This document shows positions 41,357 through 50,473 of a stretch of DNA of 64,000 bases, in pieces. Below the pieces are notes generated by a model that ran no database searches, was not told where the DNA came from, and saw only the letters and a program-made list of their open reading frames with translations. How positions within the stretch are numbered: the first letter of the stretch is position 1; every line of letters begins with the position of its first letter. The stretch is from an uncultured Acetatifactor sp. (GTDB lineage: Bacteria > Bacillota > Clostridia > Lachnospirales > Lachnospiraceae), in contig NZ_CAJUCP010000008.1 of assembly GCF_910585425.1 (NCBI RefSeq), positions 42,556 through 106,555 of the forward strand. The letters run 5' to 3'. The position numbers and the translations under genes were made by a program.

Positions 41357-42337
41357 TCATATGTTGGTGTCCACCTTCGCACCCTTGATGTCCTCCGCCA
41401 CCAGGTTCATCTTGCTGACCAGGTTCTGGATTTCCTGCTGGATCTCCGTCTGGGCGTTCTTTAAGTCGGACATCTCCTCCATGGGCATATCCTTCATGAA
41501 CTCTTCCAGCTCTTCCTCATCCTCCCGGCGCTTCTCCAGGACCTCCTCCTGCTCTTCCTTCTTCTCCTCGATGGCCTCGGCTTCCTCTTCCTTCTTCTCC
41601 TGCTCCTGGTCGATATGCTCTTTGGCCTCCTCCACAATCATGCCGATGGCCTCGTCCCGGGCGGCTTCCATGACCTGGTCCGCCTCCTTCTGGGCCTTCA
41701 CCATGGGGTCTTTCTTCAGGCGCTCCAGCCGGATGCCCCGGATGACGGCATTTTCCTTCTCGATGTTCCGGCCTGTGAAAAATGCGGTCTTCTGATGAAT
41801 CAATGTCTCTTCGTTCACCTCAAGCTGGACCTTCTGGTACTCCGTAATCCCCTTGTCCCTGATTGCAGCCAGCTTCGCCTCTTCCTCCCGCGTCAGCTGG
41901 ACGCCTGTCCAGGGCTGCTGGGAGGCCTGTTCCTTTTTCAAAAGCTCCAGATCCTGCTGTTCCTGGCTGTCGGGATCCACCTCATAATGGGCCGTCCATT
42001 CATTGCTCTTTGCCTCCAGGACCCGGAGGCTGTCCTGGGCATCCTTATAGGTGGAGCGCAACTCCCTCAGGCGGTCCCTGCTCTCCTGGATCTGCTCGTC
42101 GATCATCCTGTCTCCGTCCCAGGTATCGCTCACAATCTTCATGGCGCGCTCCTGGGCCTGGGCCCGGCGCTGCTGCAGTCTGTCCTGCAGGGGGAATTCT
42201 GCCAGCAGGTTCCCGGCGTAGAAGGTCGCGCTCTTTCCCTTTGAATCCTGAGTGTTCCGGTCTGCCCCGACCCTCTCCGCCTGGCTGCGGCTCTGGGTGT
42301 CCCCTGTGAAAATCGTGATGTTGCTCTGTATGTTCAT
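41357..42337 (-). CDS. coiled-coil protein of unknown family, paralogue 2
   Basis: 326 residues, no signal peptide or membrane helix. The N-terminus SNITIFTGDTQSRSQ is followed by a YAGNLLAEFPLQDRLQQRRA segment and a long helical body. A Glu/Lys-rich coiled coil spans about 232-290, and the end is LVAEDIKGAKVDTNI. The upstream neighbour at 42557 has the same plan with clear identity in the first 90 residues and last 20 residues. The conserved ends around a variable coil suggest specific contacts at both termini. I do not recognise the family. Confidence 0.75.
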   Translation of the reverse strand: MNIQSNITIFTGDTQSRSQAERVGADRNTQDSKGKSATFYAGNLLAEFPLQDRLQQRRAQAQERAMKIVSDTWDGDRMIDEQIQESRDRLRELRSTYKDAQDSLRVLEAKSNEWTAHYEVDPDSQEQQDLELLKKEQASQQPWTGVQLTREEEAKLAAIRDKGITEYQKVQLEVNEETLIHQKTAFFTGRNIEKENAVIRGIRLERLKKDPMVKAQKEADQVMEAARDEAIGMIVEEAKEHIDQEQEKKEEEAEAIEEKKEEQEEVLEKRREDEEELEEFMKDMPMEEMSDLKNAQTEIQQEIQNLVSKMNLVAEDIKGAKVDTNI

Positions 42338-42556
42338 GTCATGCCCCCTTCGTCTCTGTTCCGTCAGATGACCTGAAACCCGTCAGGCCCTGCCCTTGTC
42401 TGCTGCCCCATCCCCGATATCCTACCACAGGATGTCCGCAGCCATGTCCTGCTTTATGTCTGCAGCTTCGCTCTGACCGGCTGATTCTGCAGTTCCCCGC
42501 CTTCCGGCGAAGCAGCGCCTCCCTGCCGCGGCGTTCCCGGGCAGTGCTCTTTCCCG

Positions 42557-43516
42557 TCAGGCGTTCAGGTCCACCTGGGCTCCCTTGATGTCCTCGTCCA
42601 GGAGGTTCACCTCATTCAGCACCTTCTGGATCTGCTGCTTGACCTCGTCTATGGTCTGGCTCAGGTCGGTCATCTCTTCCACGGGCATATCTTCTATGAG
42701 CTCATCCAGCTCCTCTTCCCTTTCTTCCCGCTTCTCCAGAATCTCCTCCTGCTCTTCCCTCTTCTCCTCGATGGCCTCGGCCTGCTCCTCCCGCTCCTCC
42801 TGCTCTTCGTCCAGGTGCTCCTTAGCCTCTTCCTCCACGATGCCGATGATCTCCTCCCGGGCAGCCGCCAGCACGTCCTCCGCCTGCTCCTGGGCGTCCA
42901 GCACGGGATGGTATTTATTCCGCTCCGCCCGGATATCTTGAATCACATCCGACTCTTCAGCCACCACTATGTTATTTTCCGCAATCACCTTCCGGTAATA
43001 GGAGGCTGCCTTATCGAGTTCCAGGGCCCGGGTCTGGTAGTCCGTCATCCCGTTCTCCCGGATTTCGGCCAGGCGCTCCTTCTCCTCCTCAGTGAGCTTC
43101 TGGCCCAGGGCGTTGCGCTTCATAAGCTCCAGATCCATCTGTTCCTCACTGTCAGCCGCCACGCCGTATCCCTCCCGCAGGTCTTCCTCCATCTGGCGGA
43201 ATTCCTTCAGGCTCTCCATAGCGTCTTTGTTGTCTTCCCTCAGCTCCCGGATGCGCTCCTGGCGCTGCATGATCTCGTTATCTATCACTTTGTCCGCGTC
43301 CCAGGCATCCCCCACGATCTTCATGGCGCGCTGCTGGGCTTCCGCCTTCTTCTGCTGGATCTTCTCCCGCAGAGGGAACTCCTTCAGGAAATTCCCGGCG
43401 TATACGGATCTGCTCTTCTGGTCGTAGCTGTACGTCCCCTCTTTCTTGGTCCATTCTGCCTGGGCATTGTTCCGGGTGTCCCCGCTGAAGACGGTTATGT
43501 TGTTCTGTACTCTCAT
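42557..43516 (-). CDS. coiled-coil protein of unknown family, paralogue 1
   Basis: 319 residues from the ATG at 43516 (GAGAGGGG upstream). It starts VQNNITVFSGDTRNN, continues YAGNFLKEFPLREKIQQKKA and RAMKIVGDAWDADKVIDNEI, and ends LLDEDIKGAQVDLNA. The middle is rich in Glu and Arg with a near-continuous heptad pattern (about 225-285, EERE/EEKREEQEE). It is a tandem duplicate of the next gene, 219 bases apart. No Cys-rich, enzymatic or DNA-binding motif is visible. It is probably cytosolic and structural or scaffolding, but this is a guess. Confidence 0.75.
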   Translation of the reverse strand: MRVQNNITVFSGDTRNNAQAEWTKKEGTYSYDQKSRSVYAGNFLKEFPLREKIQQKKAEAQQRAMKIVGDAWDADKVIDNEIMQRQERIRELREDNKDAMESLKEFRQMEEDLREGYGVAADSEEQMDLELMKRNALGQKLTEEEKERLAEIRENGMTDYQTRALELDKAASYYRKVIAENNIVVAEESDVIQDIRAERNKYHPVLDAQEQAEDVLAAAREEIIGIVEEEAKEHLDEEQEEREEQAEAIEEKREEQEEILEKREEREEELDELIEDMPVEEMTDLSQTIDEVKQQIQKVLNEVNLLDEDIKGAQVDLNA

Positions 43517-43599
43517 GGCTGCCCCTCTCATTTTTGAAATGTGGATATGTGCGTACAATTAGAATCCATAATGTATATCGGCGGATCGGGGCGAATCCT

Positions 43600-43701
43600 T
43601 ATACTGCAGACCGCCAGAATTTACAGTGGCGTCTCCGGGAAAGCACTTGGCTGGCGGTCTGCAGTCGGGTTGCGCTGCAAATTTAACCTGTGTGCAGTAT
43701 A
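43600..43701. repeat. 102-bp palindromic element, subtype A, copy 2
   Basis: TATACTGC at the left end, GCAGTATA at the right, with stem CTGCAGACCGCCAG / CTGGCGGTCTGCAG. Nearly identical to the copy at 59031 and inverted relative to 14217. Confidence 0.9.
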
Positions 43702-43825
43702 AGTACCGGCTTCGGCTTTGCCTGCCCGTTCGGCCGATTCTTTTTGCGTGTTCTTTTCTATCTCCAGCCGCCGAATCCGCCATCGAATTGGGATAGTTTC
43801 CGCCCGCGTCTGGGGCATGTCGGTT

Positions 43826-45469
43826 TTAACGGGTGCGGATATATTCGGAGACATCTGTCTCCCGTATGGCCTTGCGCAGCGGCAGGATCCTCTCCGGCGC
43901 TACGGACAGCTCGTCCACGCCCATGGCCAGGAATTCCCCGGTCAGCTCCGGGTCAGCCGCCAGCTCTCCGCAGATTCCCACCCGGATTCCGGCCCTGTGG
44001 GCATTTTCCACTGTCAGCTCAATCATCCGCAGCACCGCGGGATGGTGGGCGTCTCGGAATTCGTCCAGGGACTGGTTCTGTCTGTCCAGCGCCAGCATAT
44101 ACTGGGTCAGGTCGTTGGTCCCGATGCTGAAGAAGTCCACCTCTCTGGCCAGCAGATCGCTGATTACCGCGGCGGCCGGGGTCTCTATCATGATGCCCTG
44201 CTCCGGATGGCCTTGAGGCAGGCCCCGGGCCTCCAGCTCTGCCTTTACCTCCTCCACGCTTTCCCTGATTCTGCGCACTTCCTTCACGCTGGTGATCATG
44301 GGGTACATGATGGCCAGCCTTCCGTATGCGCTTGCCCGCAGCAGGGCCCGCAGCTGGGTCTTGAAGATTTCCGTTCTGGTCAGGCAGATGCGGATGGCCC
44401 GACAGCCCAGGGCTGGATTCTCTTCCTTTTCCATCCCAAAATAAGCGCACTGTTTGTCCGCTCCGATGTCAAGGGTGCGGATGATCGCCCGCTTTCCGCC
44501 CATGGTCTCGGCCACGGTACGGTAGATCCGAAACTGTTCTTCCTCGGTGGGAAAGCTGGTGCGCTCCAGGTAAATGAATTCGCTGCGGAACAGTCCGATT
44601 CCGTCGGCATCATTCTGCAATACCAGGTCCAGGTCTTTGATACTCCCGATATTGGCATGTAGCTGGATGCTCCGACCGTCAAGGGTAAGGTTCGCTTTGC
44701 CCTTCAGGGTCCAAAGGAGCTCTTTTTTCTCCTTTTCCTCCTCCAGGGCTTTCTGCATCCTGGCACAGGTCTCCCGGTCTGGGTCGATATAGAGCATGCC
44801 CGCAGCGCCGTCCACGATGCCCGGCCTGCCGTCCAGGCTTTCGTCCAGAGGAATGTCCGTACCCACCAGGGCCGGGATTCCCATGGTCCTGGCCAGGATG
44901 GCGGTATGGGAGTTCAGGGAGCCTCGGGCAGTGACGAAAGCCAGGACCTGGCTTGTGTCGAGCTGCACCGTTTGGGAGGGGGCAAGGTCGTCCGCCAGGA
45001 GGATCACCGGCTCCTCCACCTGAACCCTCTCCTCCTCCCGGTCCTGGAGGATGGCCAGCAGGCGCCGGGCGATATCCTTTATGTCGGCGGCGCGTTCTCT
45101 CATATAGGCGTCCTCACAGGCCTGGAACTTCTGCTCCAGATTCTCCGCCGTCCGGGCTACGGCGTATTCCGCGTTGACAGACAGGGTGTGGATGATGTTC
45201 TCTATGGAGCCCTGGAATTCGCTGTCCTTCAGCATCATCCGGTGAATCTCGAAGATGGACGCTTCGGCCTCCCCCACCTGACGCAGGGCCTTTTCATACA
45301 GCCCGTCCAACTGCTCCAAGGCTATCCCGGCGGCCTCCCGGTAACGGCAGATCTCCGCTTCCTGGTTCTGCGCCTCTTCCTGCTCTACGCGGCCCTCCGG
45401 CCTGCCGTACACAGATACCTTGCCTATGGCGATTCCGCCGCATACGCTCTTTCCATGATATACCCGCAT
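43826..45469 (-). CDS. ptsI: phosphoenolpyruvate-protein phosphotransferase (PTS enzyme I)
   Basis: 547 residues from the ATG at 45469 (GGAGG upstream); the frame is open 13 codons further. The N-terminal HPr-interacting region is followed by the phosphohistidine motif GSLNSHTAILARTMGIPALVG, with the active His near 190. The PEP-binding barrel has GLFRSEFIYLER, the REF-like RTLDIGADKQ, MIETPAAAVISD, GTNDLTQYMLALDRQN and GICGELAADPEL. It transfers phosphate from PEP to HPr for sugar uptake. It lies behind pfkB. No HPr or sugar permease is in the window. Confidence 0.94.
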   Translation of the reverse strand: MRVYHGKSVCGGIAIGKVSVYGRPEGRVEQEEAQNQEAEICRYREAAGIALEQLDGLYEKALRQVGEAEASIFEIHRMMLKDSEFQGSIENIIHTLSVNAEYAVARTAENLEQKFQACEDAYMRERAADIKDIARRLLAILQDREEERVQVEEPVILLADDLAPSQTVQLDTSQVLAFVTARGSLNSHTAILARTMGIPALVGTDIPLDESLDGRPGIVDGAAGMLYIDPDRETCARMQKALEEEKEKKELLWTLKGKANLTLDGRSIQLHANIGSIKDLDLVLQNDADGIGLFRSEFIYLERTSFPTEEEQFRIYRTVAETMGGKRAIIRTLDIGADKQCAYFGMEKEENPALGCRAIRICLTRTEIFKTQLRALLRASAYGRLAIMYPMITSVKEVRRIRESVEEVKAELEARGLPQGHPEQGIMIETPAAAVISDLLAREVDFFSIGTNDLTQYMLALDRQNQSLDEFRDAHHPAVLRMIELTVENAHRAGIRVGICGELAADPELTGEFLAMGVDELSVAPERILPLRKAIRETDVSEYIRTR

Positions 45470-45504
45470 CTCTGCCCCACCTCCGGTAGCGTTTCCTTCT
45501 GTCC

Positions 45505-46446
45505 TCAAGTCCTTCTGTCCCCAAACCCTTCCATCCTTGAGCCTGCCATCTGCCTGTATAAATCCATGACTTCCTCTCCGGTGGCCAGCAGCTCCGAAAA
45601 CGCGCTTGCGCTTCCGGCGGCTATCCCCATGTGGAAGGCATGTCTGTAGTCATTCCTTTCCATCCATCCCGCCAGGAAGCCTGCTACCATGGAGTCGCCT
45701 GCGCCCACGCCGTTGACCAGTTTCCCCCTGGGGGCAGAGGCAGCGTAAACTTCTCCGTCCCCCGCCGCCAGGACCGCGCCCTGACCGGCCATGGACACCA
45801 GGACGTTCACGGCCCCCAGCTCCCTGAGCCTCCGCGCATAGGGTATGGCCTCCTCCCTGTCCCTGAGTTCCACGCCGAAGATTTCGCCCAGCTCATGGCT
45901 GTTGGGCTTCACCAGGAAAGGCCCATACTCCAGCACATTCATCAGAAGCTTCTTCGTGGCGTCCACCACGGTCATCACACCTCTCCCGGCCAGCCTCTCC
46001 ATGATTTTCCCATAGGTCTCGTCCGGCATAGAGCCGGGGATGCTTCCCGCCAGCACCAGCACATCCCCCTCCCCCAGAGCATCGAGCCTCTCCATCAGTT
46101 CCCCCACAGCCTCCCTGCCAATCCGGGGGCCGCGGCCGTTAATCTCCGTGCCGTCAATGGATTTCAGCTTCAGGTTGATTCTGGAAATCCCTTCCCGGAG
46201 CCGGATGAAATCGGACTTCACGCCCATCTCCTCCACCCGGCGGACAATCTCCTCCCCCGTGAACCCTGCCACAAATCCCAGGGCCCTGCTGTCCACCCCC
46301 AGGTTGCGCAGCACCATGGAGACATTCAGGCCCTTCCCTCCCGGTAAAATCGCTTCCGAGTCCGTCCTGTTGGTCAGGCCCAGCCGGAAATCCGCTACCG
46401 AGACGATGTAATCCAGTGAAGGATTGAACGTAACTGTGTAAACCAT
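45505..46446 (-). CDS. fruK: 1-phosphofructokinase (PfkB family)
   Basis: 313 residues. PfkB-type marks are the N-terminal VTFNPSLDYIV, the LPGGKGLNVSMVLRNLG signature 1, and the C-terminal GKLVNGVGAGDSMVAGFLAG signature 2 with catalytic Asp. TFNP-type starts point to the 1-phosphofructokinase/tagatose-6-phosphate kinase branch. The substrate is fructose-1-phosphate or tagatose-6-phosphate, not separable by eye. GGAGGAGTGGG precedes the ATG. It is followed 35 bases later by ptsI, without the usual fruR or fruA. Confidence 0.88.
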   Translation of the reverse strand: MVYTVTFNPSLDYIVSVADFRLGLTNRTDSEAILPGGKGLNVSMVLRNLGVDSRALGFVAGFTGEEIVRRVEEMGVKSDFIRLREGISRINLKLKSIDGTEINGRGPRIGREAVGELMERLDALGEGDVLVLAGSIPGSMPDETYGKIMERLAGRGVMTVVDATKKLLMNVLEYGPFLVKPNSHELGEIFGVELRDREEAIPYARRLRELGAVNVLVSMAGQGAVLAAGDGEVYAASAPRGKLVNGVGAGDSMVAGFLAGWMERNDYRHAFHMGIAAGSASAFSELLATGEEVMDLYRQMAGSRMEGFGDRRT

Positions 46447-46558
46447 CCCACTCCTCCTATCCCGCTCCTCCGTCTATGGAAAAACTGCCGGACAGAGCAA
46501 AGCTATCCGACAGCTTTCAAATATGCCGCAGCACAAACAGCCAATAACCTGGTGCAAA

Positions 46559-46675
46559 TCCGGAAGAATGCCCGCACTTTTGGTATTCTTCTGTGCGCAA
46601 CTTAGATTTTCTTAGCGGGCGTCCTAAAGAGGTGGGGTATGCCCCCTCTTAGCCGCTTAGAAAATCTTTGCGCAC
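46559..46675. repeat. hairpin repeat family C, copy 2, with extended nested hairpin
   Basis: 46559-46621 matches the copy at 17317. Here it continues into a larger fold: GTGCGCAA and AGATTTTCT on the left pair with AGAAAATCT and TTGCGCAC on the right, around an inner GAGGTGGGG / CCCCCTC hairpin. It ends one base before the stop codon of the ABC gene at 46676. Confidence 0.75.
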
Positions 46676-48451
46676 TTAGCCCTCAAACTGGGAATGGTAC
46701 AGCGTTGAGTAAAATCCCTTCTGCTCCAGCAGCGCCTGATGGCTGCCCTGTTCGATGATGTTGCCGTCCTTCATCACCAGGATGATGTCCGCCTCCTGGA
46801 TGGTGGAGAGCCTGTGGGCCACGATGAAGCTGGTCCTGCCCTCCATCATCCGGGCGAAGGCGTTCTGGATCCGCATCTCCGTGCGGGTATCGATGGAGGA
46901 TGTGGCCTCGTCCAGAATCAGCATGGGCGGCAGGCAGAGCATCACCCTGGCGATGCACAGCAATTGCTTCTGGCCCTGGGACAGGCTGCCGCCGTCCTCG
47001 GTGATTACAGTGTCGTAGCCATTCGGCAGACGCTTGATGAAGCTGTGGGCGTGGGCCGCCTTGGCTGCCTGCACCACCTCTTCCTCGCTGGCTTCCGGCT
47101 TTCCCATGCGGATATTGTCCCGGATGGTGCCGCTGCGCAGCCAGGTCTCCTGGAGCACCATGCCGTAGCTGGTGCGCAGGCTCCCTCTGGTGATGTCCCG
47201 GATATCCGTGCCGTCCACTTTGATCTGCCCGCTGTCCACGTCGTAGAAGCGCATCAGCAGATTGATCACCGTGGTCTTGCCGCAGCCGGTGGGGCCTACG
47301 ATGGCCACCCGCTGACCGGGCTTCACCGTGAGGTTGAAATTTTCAATGAGCTTCCGCTCAGGCACATAGCTGAAATAGACGTTCTCCAGGGCCACGTTTC
47401 CCCGGGCGTCCGTGAGCGCTTTCGCGTCCTCCGCATCCGGCACCTGGGGCTCCTCGCCTATGAGCTCGAAGATTCTGGCAGCGCAGGCCAGGGCGTTCTG
47501 GAGCTCCGTCACCACGCCGGATATCTCGTTGAAGGGCTTCGTGTACTGGTTGGCATAGCTTAAGAAGCAGGACAGCCGCCCTACGCTGATGCCGCCCCGG
47601 ATGGCCACGAAAGCGCCGAAGATGCCCACGCCCGCGTACACCAGGCTGTTGACGAAGCGGGTGGCGGGATTGGTGATGGAGGAGAAGAAAATCGCCTGCA
47701 GGGAGCAGCCCTGGAGCCTGTCGTTGATCTCCCCGAACTGGCTCTTCACCGCCTCCTCCCTGGAGAAGGTCTTCACAATCTTCTGGTTTCCTATGGTCTC
47801 CTCTATCAGGGACGTCTGCTCTCCCCGGATCTCCGACTGTAGCTTGAACATGGAGTAGGTCCTTGTGGCGATGAATCTGGCCACCAGGAAGGACACCGGG
47901 GTGATGCACACCACCACCAGCGCGATGGGCACATTGGTGACCATCATGAAAATCAGGGTGCCGATAATCGTCAGCGCGCCTGTGAAAAGCTGGGTGAAGC
48001 CCATGAGCAGGCCGTCCGCGAAAGTGTCCACGTCCGCCACCACCCGGCTGACGATGTCACCGTAGGCGTGGGCGTCCAGGTATTTCAGGGGGAGCTTCTC
48101 CAGCTTCTCGAAAGCGTCCTCTCTGATGTCCTTCACCACATGGTAGGTGATATGGTTGTTGCAGGTGTTCATCACCCACTGGGACAGGGCCGTCACGGCC
48201 ACGGCGATGCCGATTTTCTTCATGATCGAGAAGACTGCCGGGAAAGCCACCATGCCCTCTCCCAGGAGCAGATCCACCGCGTCTCCAGTGAGGATCGGCA
48301 CGTAGAGGGTGAGCACCACGGTCACCGCCGCCAGCGCCAGGGAGAAGCCCACCATCAGCCAGTATCTACGTATGTAGCGCAGCACCTGACGCATGGCGGC
48401 CATCTGGCTGGACTGCCCATTCTTATTTGTCTGTGCTTTATCTGCTGCCAT
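46676..48451 (-). CDS. heterodimeric ABC exporter subunit with catalytic ATPase
   Basis: 591 residues from the ATG at 48451 (GGGAGGCC upstream). A membrane domain of six helices is followed by Walker A GPTGCGKTTV, Walker B MLILDEATSSID and H-loop VAHRLST. The signature is LSQGQKQ, the altered form typical of the catalytic partner in heterodimers. The N-terminal extension (MAADKAQTNKNGQSSQ) is polar. It overlaps the end of the upstream subunit gene by 14 bases, so translation is coupled. The stop codon directly abuts a hairpin repeat at 46559-46675. Confidence 0.93.
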   Translation of the reverse strand: MAADKAQTNKNGQSSQMAAMRQVLRYIRRYWLMVGFSLALAAVTVVLTLYVPILTGDAVDLLLGEGMVAFPAVFSIMKKIGIAVAVTALSQWVMNTCNNHITYHVVKDIREDAFEKLEKLPLKYLDAHAYGDIVSRVVADVDTFADGLLMGFTQLFTGALTIIGTLIFMMVTNVPIALVVVCITPVSFLVARFIATRTYSMFKLQSEIRGEQTSLIEETIGNQKIVKTFSREEAVKSQFGEINDRLQGCSLQAIFFSSITNPATRFVNSLVYAGVGIFGAFVAIRGGISVGRLSCFLSYANQYTKPFNEISGVVTELQNALACAARIFELIGEEPQVPDAEDAKALTDARGNVALENVYFSYVPERKLIENFNLTVKPGQRVAIVGPTGCGKTTVINLLMRFYDVDSGQIKVDGTDIRDITRGSLRTSYGMVLQETWLRSGTIRDNIRMGKPEASEEEVVQAAKAAHAHSFIKRLPNGYDTVITEDGGSLSQGQKQLLCIARVMLCLPPMLILDEATSSIDTRTEMRIQNAFARMMEGRTSFIVAHRLSTIQEADIILVMKDGNIIEQGSHQALLEQKGFYSTLYHSQFEG

Positions 48452-50324
48452 GGCTCTGGCCTCCCTTCTCTCTGTCGCTTCTGTTTCCGCTTGTTCCGTT
48501 CCCCGCACCCGCCGCTTTCAGCCGCTCCTCCGGGTACTGGGAGAAGTAGATCTCTCTGTACACTTCACAATTCTCCAAAAGTTCGTCATGGGTTCCGATG
48601 CCCGCCATCTCGCCGTCATCCAGCACCACGATTTTGTCCGCATGGCGGATGGAAGAGGCGCGCTGGGAGACGATGAAGGTGGTGGTTCCGCCCTCCAGGC
48701 CGCGGATGGCAGTCCGAAGCTTTGCATCCGTGGCGTAGTCCAGGGCGGAGGCGCTGTCGTCCAGGATCAGTATCCGGGGGCTGCGCACCAGCGCCCTGGC
48801 GATGGTCAGGCGCTGCCTCTGGCCGCCGGAGAGGTTCTTGCCGTTCTGGGCGATTTCGGCATCCAGTTTGCCCCGTTTCCCTTCCACTACCTCCCTGGCC
48901 TGGGCGGTGTCGATGGCCTGCCACATCTCCTCTTCCGTGGCATCGGGCTTGCCCCACTGGAGGTTGCTTCGGATGGTTCCCTTGAAGAGCACCGCTTTCT
49001 GGGGCACCATGCCCACCATGCCCCGCAGCTCGTCTTCCGGAATCTGGCCGATGTCCCTGCCCTCCAGGCGTAAATGTCCGCCAGTCACCGGGTAGAAGCC
49101 GGGAATGAGGTTTACAAGGGATGACTTGCCGGAGCCGGTGCCGCCGATGACGCCGATGGTCTCGCCTCTGTTCACGGTGAAGTCGATGTCGTGCAGTGTC
49201 TCGGCCCCTGCGCCTGCGTAGGTCAGGGATACATGGTCAAAATGCAGGAAAGGCGTGCCGCCCACGTCCAGGCTGGCAGCTCCGGCTCCCTGCGCCCTCC
49301 CGGCGGAATCCGGCGCTTTGGCTCCGCCCATTCCCTCTGAAATTCCAGTTGCCGCAGTCCTCTCCTGATTCCGGATTTCGAACACTCCGGCCACCCGGTC
49401 CGCGCAGGCCAAAGCCTTTGTCACCGTGATAATCAGGTTGGCCAGCTTCACCAGCTCCACCAGAATCTGGGACATGTAGTTGATGATGGCCACCACTTCG
49501 CCCTGGGTCAGGTTCCCCACGTTCACCTGGACGGCTCCGATATAAATCAGGAAAATGATGGCTCCGTTGACGATTACATAAGTAACGGGATTCATGACGG
49601 CGCTGATCTTCCCCACGAAGATCTGACTGTCCGCCAATGCTTTGGTAAATCCCCGGAAGCGCCCCTCCTCCACTTCCTCCTGGTGGAAGGCTCTGATGAC
49701 ACGGACGCCTGTCAGGTTCTCCCTGGTGATTCCCAGCACTTTATCCAGATTGGCCTGGACTTTTTTATACAGAGGCATGGTCCAGATCATGATACCGAAG
49801 ACCACGATGGCCAGCAGTGGAATGGCCACCACGAACACCAGTGCGCTCTTCACGTCGATGGTAAAGGCCATGATCATGGCTCCGAAGACGATGATGGGGG
49901 ACCGCAGGAACAGCCGCAGCACCAGGTTCACACCGGACTGGATCTGGTTCACGTCGCTGGTCATGCGGGTGATCATGGTGGAGGTCCCGGCCTTGTCGAT
50001 ATTGGTGAAATCCAGTCCCTGAATATGGTCGAACAGGGCCTGTCGCAGCTTTGCGGAGAATCCCACCGCCGCCTTGGCCGCGAAGAACTGGGCCGTGATG
50101 GAGGACACCAGCCCTACTACCGCCAGCGCCAGCAGACAGAGCCCCATGCGCCAGATATGGGCCGTGTCAGCCCCGCCTGCGCCCCCCGCATTGATGCCAC
50201 GGTCGATGATGCTGGCCATGACCAGGGGCACCAGCAGCTCGAAGAAGGCCTCCAACAGCTTGAACAGCGGCGCCAGGACGGACTCCTTCTTGTAATCGCT
50301 CAGATACTTCATTAACTTATTCAT
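48438..50324 (-). CDS. heterodimeric ABC exporter subunit with degenerate ATPase site
   Basis: 628 residues. After the membrane domain there is an extra Gly/Ala-rich linker of about 40 residues (near residues 330-370). The ATPase follows with Walker A GGTGSGKSSL, canonical LSGGQRQR, Walker B ILILDDSASALD and H-loop position VSQRASS. Asp replaces the catalytic Glu and Gln the switch His, so this is the non-catalytic half. The gene order, degenerate subunit first, is the same as in the pair at 25209-28864, though the two pairs are not close duplicates. The substrate is unknown. Confidence 0.93.
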   Translation of the reverse strand: MNKLMKYLSDYKKESVLAPLFKLLEAFFELLVPLVMASIIDRGINAGGAGGADTAHIWRMGLCLLALAVVGLVSSITAQFFAAKAAVGFSAKLRQALFDHIQGLDFTNIDKAGTSTMITRMTSDVNQIQSGVNLVLRLFLRSPIIVFGAMIMAFTIDVKSALVFVVAIPLLAIVVFGIMIWTMPLYKKVQANLDKVLGITRENLTGVRVIRAFHQEEVEEGRFRGFTKALADSQIFVGKISAVMNPVTYVIVNGAIIFLIYIGAVQVNVGNLTQGEVVAIINYMSQILVELVKLANLIITVTKALACADRVAGVFEIRNQERTAATGISEGMGGAKAPDSAGRAQGAGAASLDVGGTPFLHFDHVSLTYAGAGAETLHDIDFTVNRGETIGVIGGTGSGKSSLVNLIPGFYPVTGGHLRLEGRDIGQIPEDELRGMVGMVPQKAVLFKGTIRSNLQWGKPDATEEEMWQAIDTAQAREVVEGKRGKLDAEIAQNGKNLSGGQRQRLTIARALVRSPRILILDDSASALDYATDAKLRTAIRGLEGGTTTFIVSQRASSIRHADKIVVLDDGEMAGIGTHDELLENCEVYREIYFSQYPEERLKAAGAGNGTSGNRSDREKGGQSHGSR

Positions 50325-50385
50325 GCTTGCACCTCTTTTGTCCGATTCAGCGGACGGATAAATAATATTTTGTCCCCCGGTTCTT

Positions 50386-50399
50386 TCCGTCCGGACGGA
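50386..50399. promoter_or_regulatory. perfect palindrome, possible operator for the ABC pair
   Basis: The 14-base palindrome TCCGTCCGGACGGA lies about 60 bases upstream of the ABC start, with a second half site CGGACGGAT at 50351. No regulator gene adjoins it, so binding is speculative. Confidence 0.35.
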
Positions 50400-50473
50400 T
50401 GACGCCCAGATTCCGGAACCGGAGCAGATAACGCCTTAAACTAAGATTATTTTAGAAAATCCCAAAGCAGATG

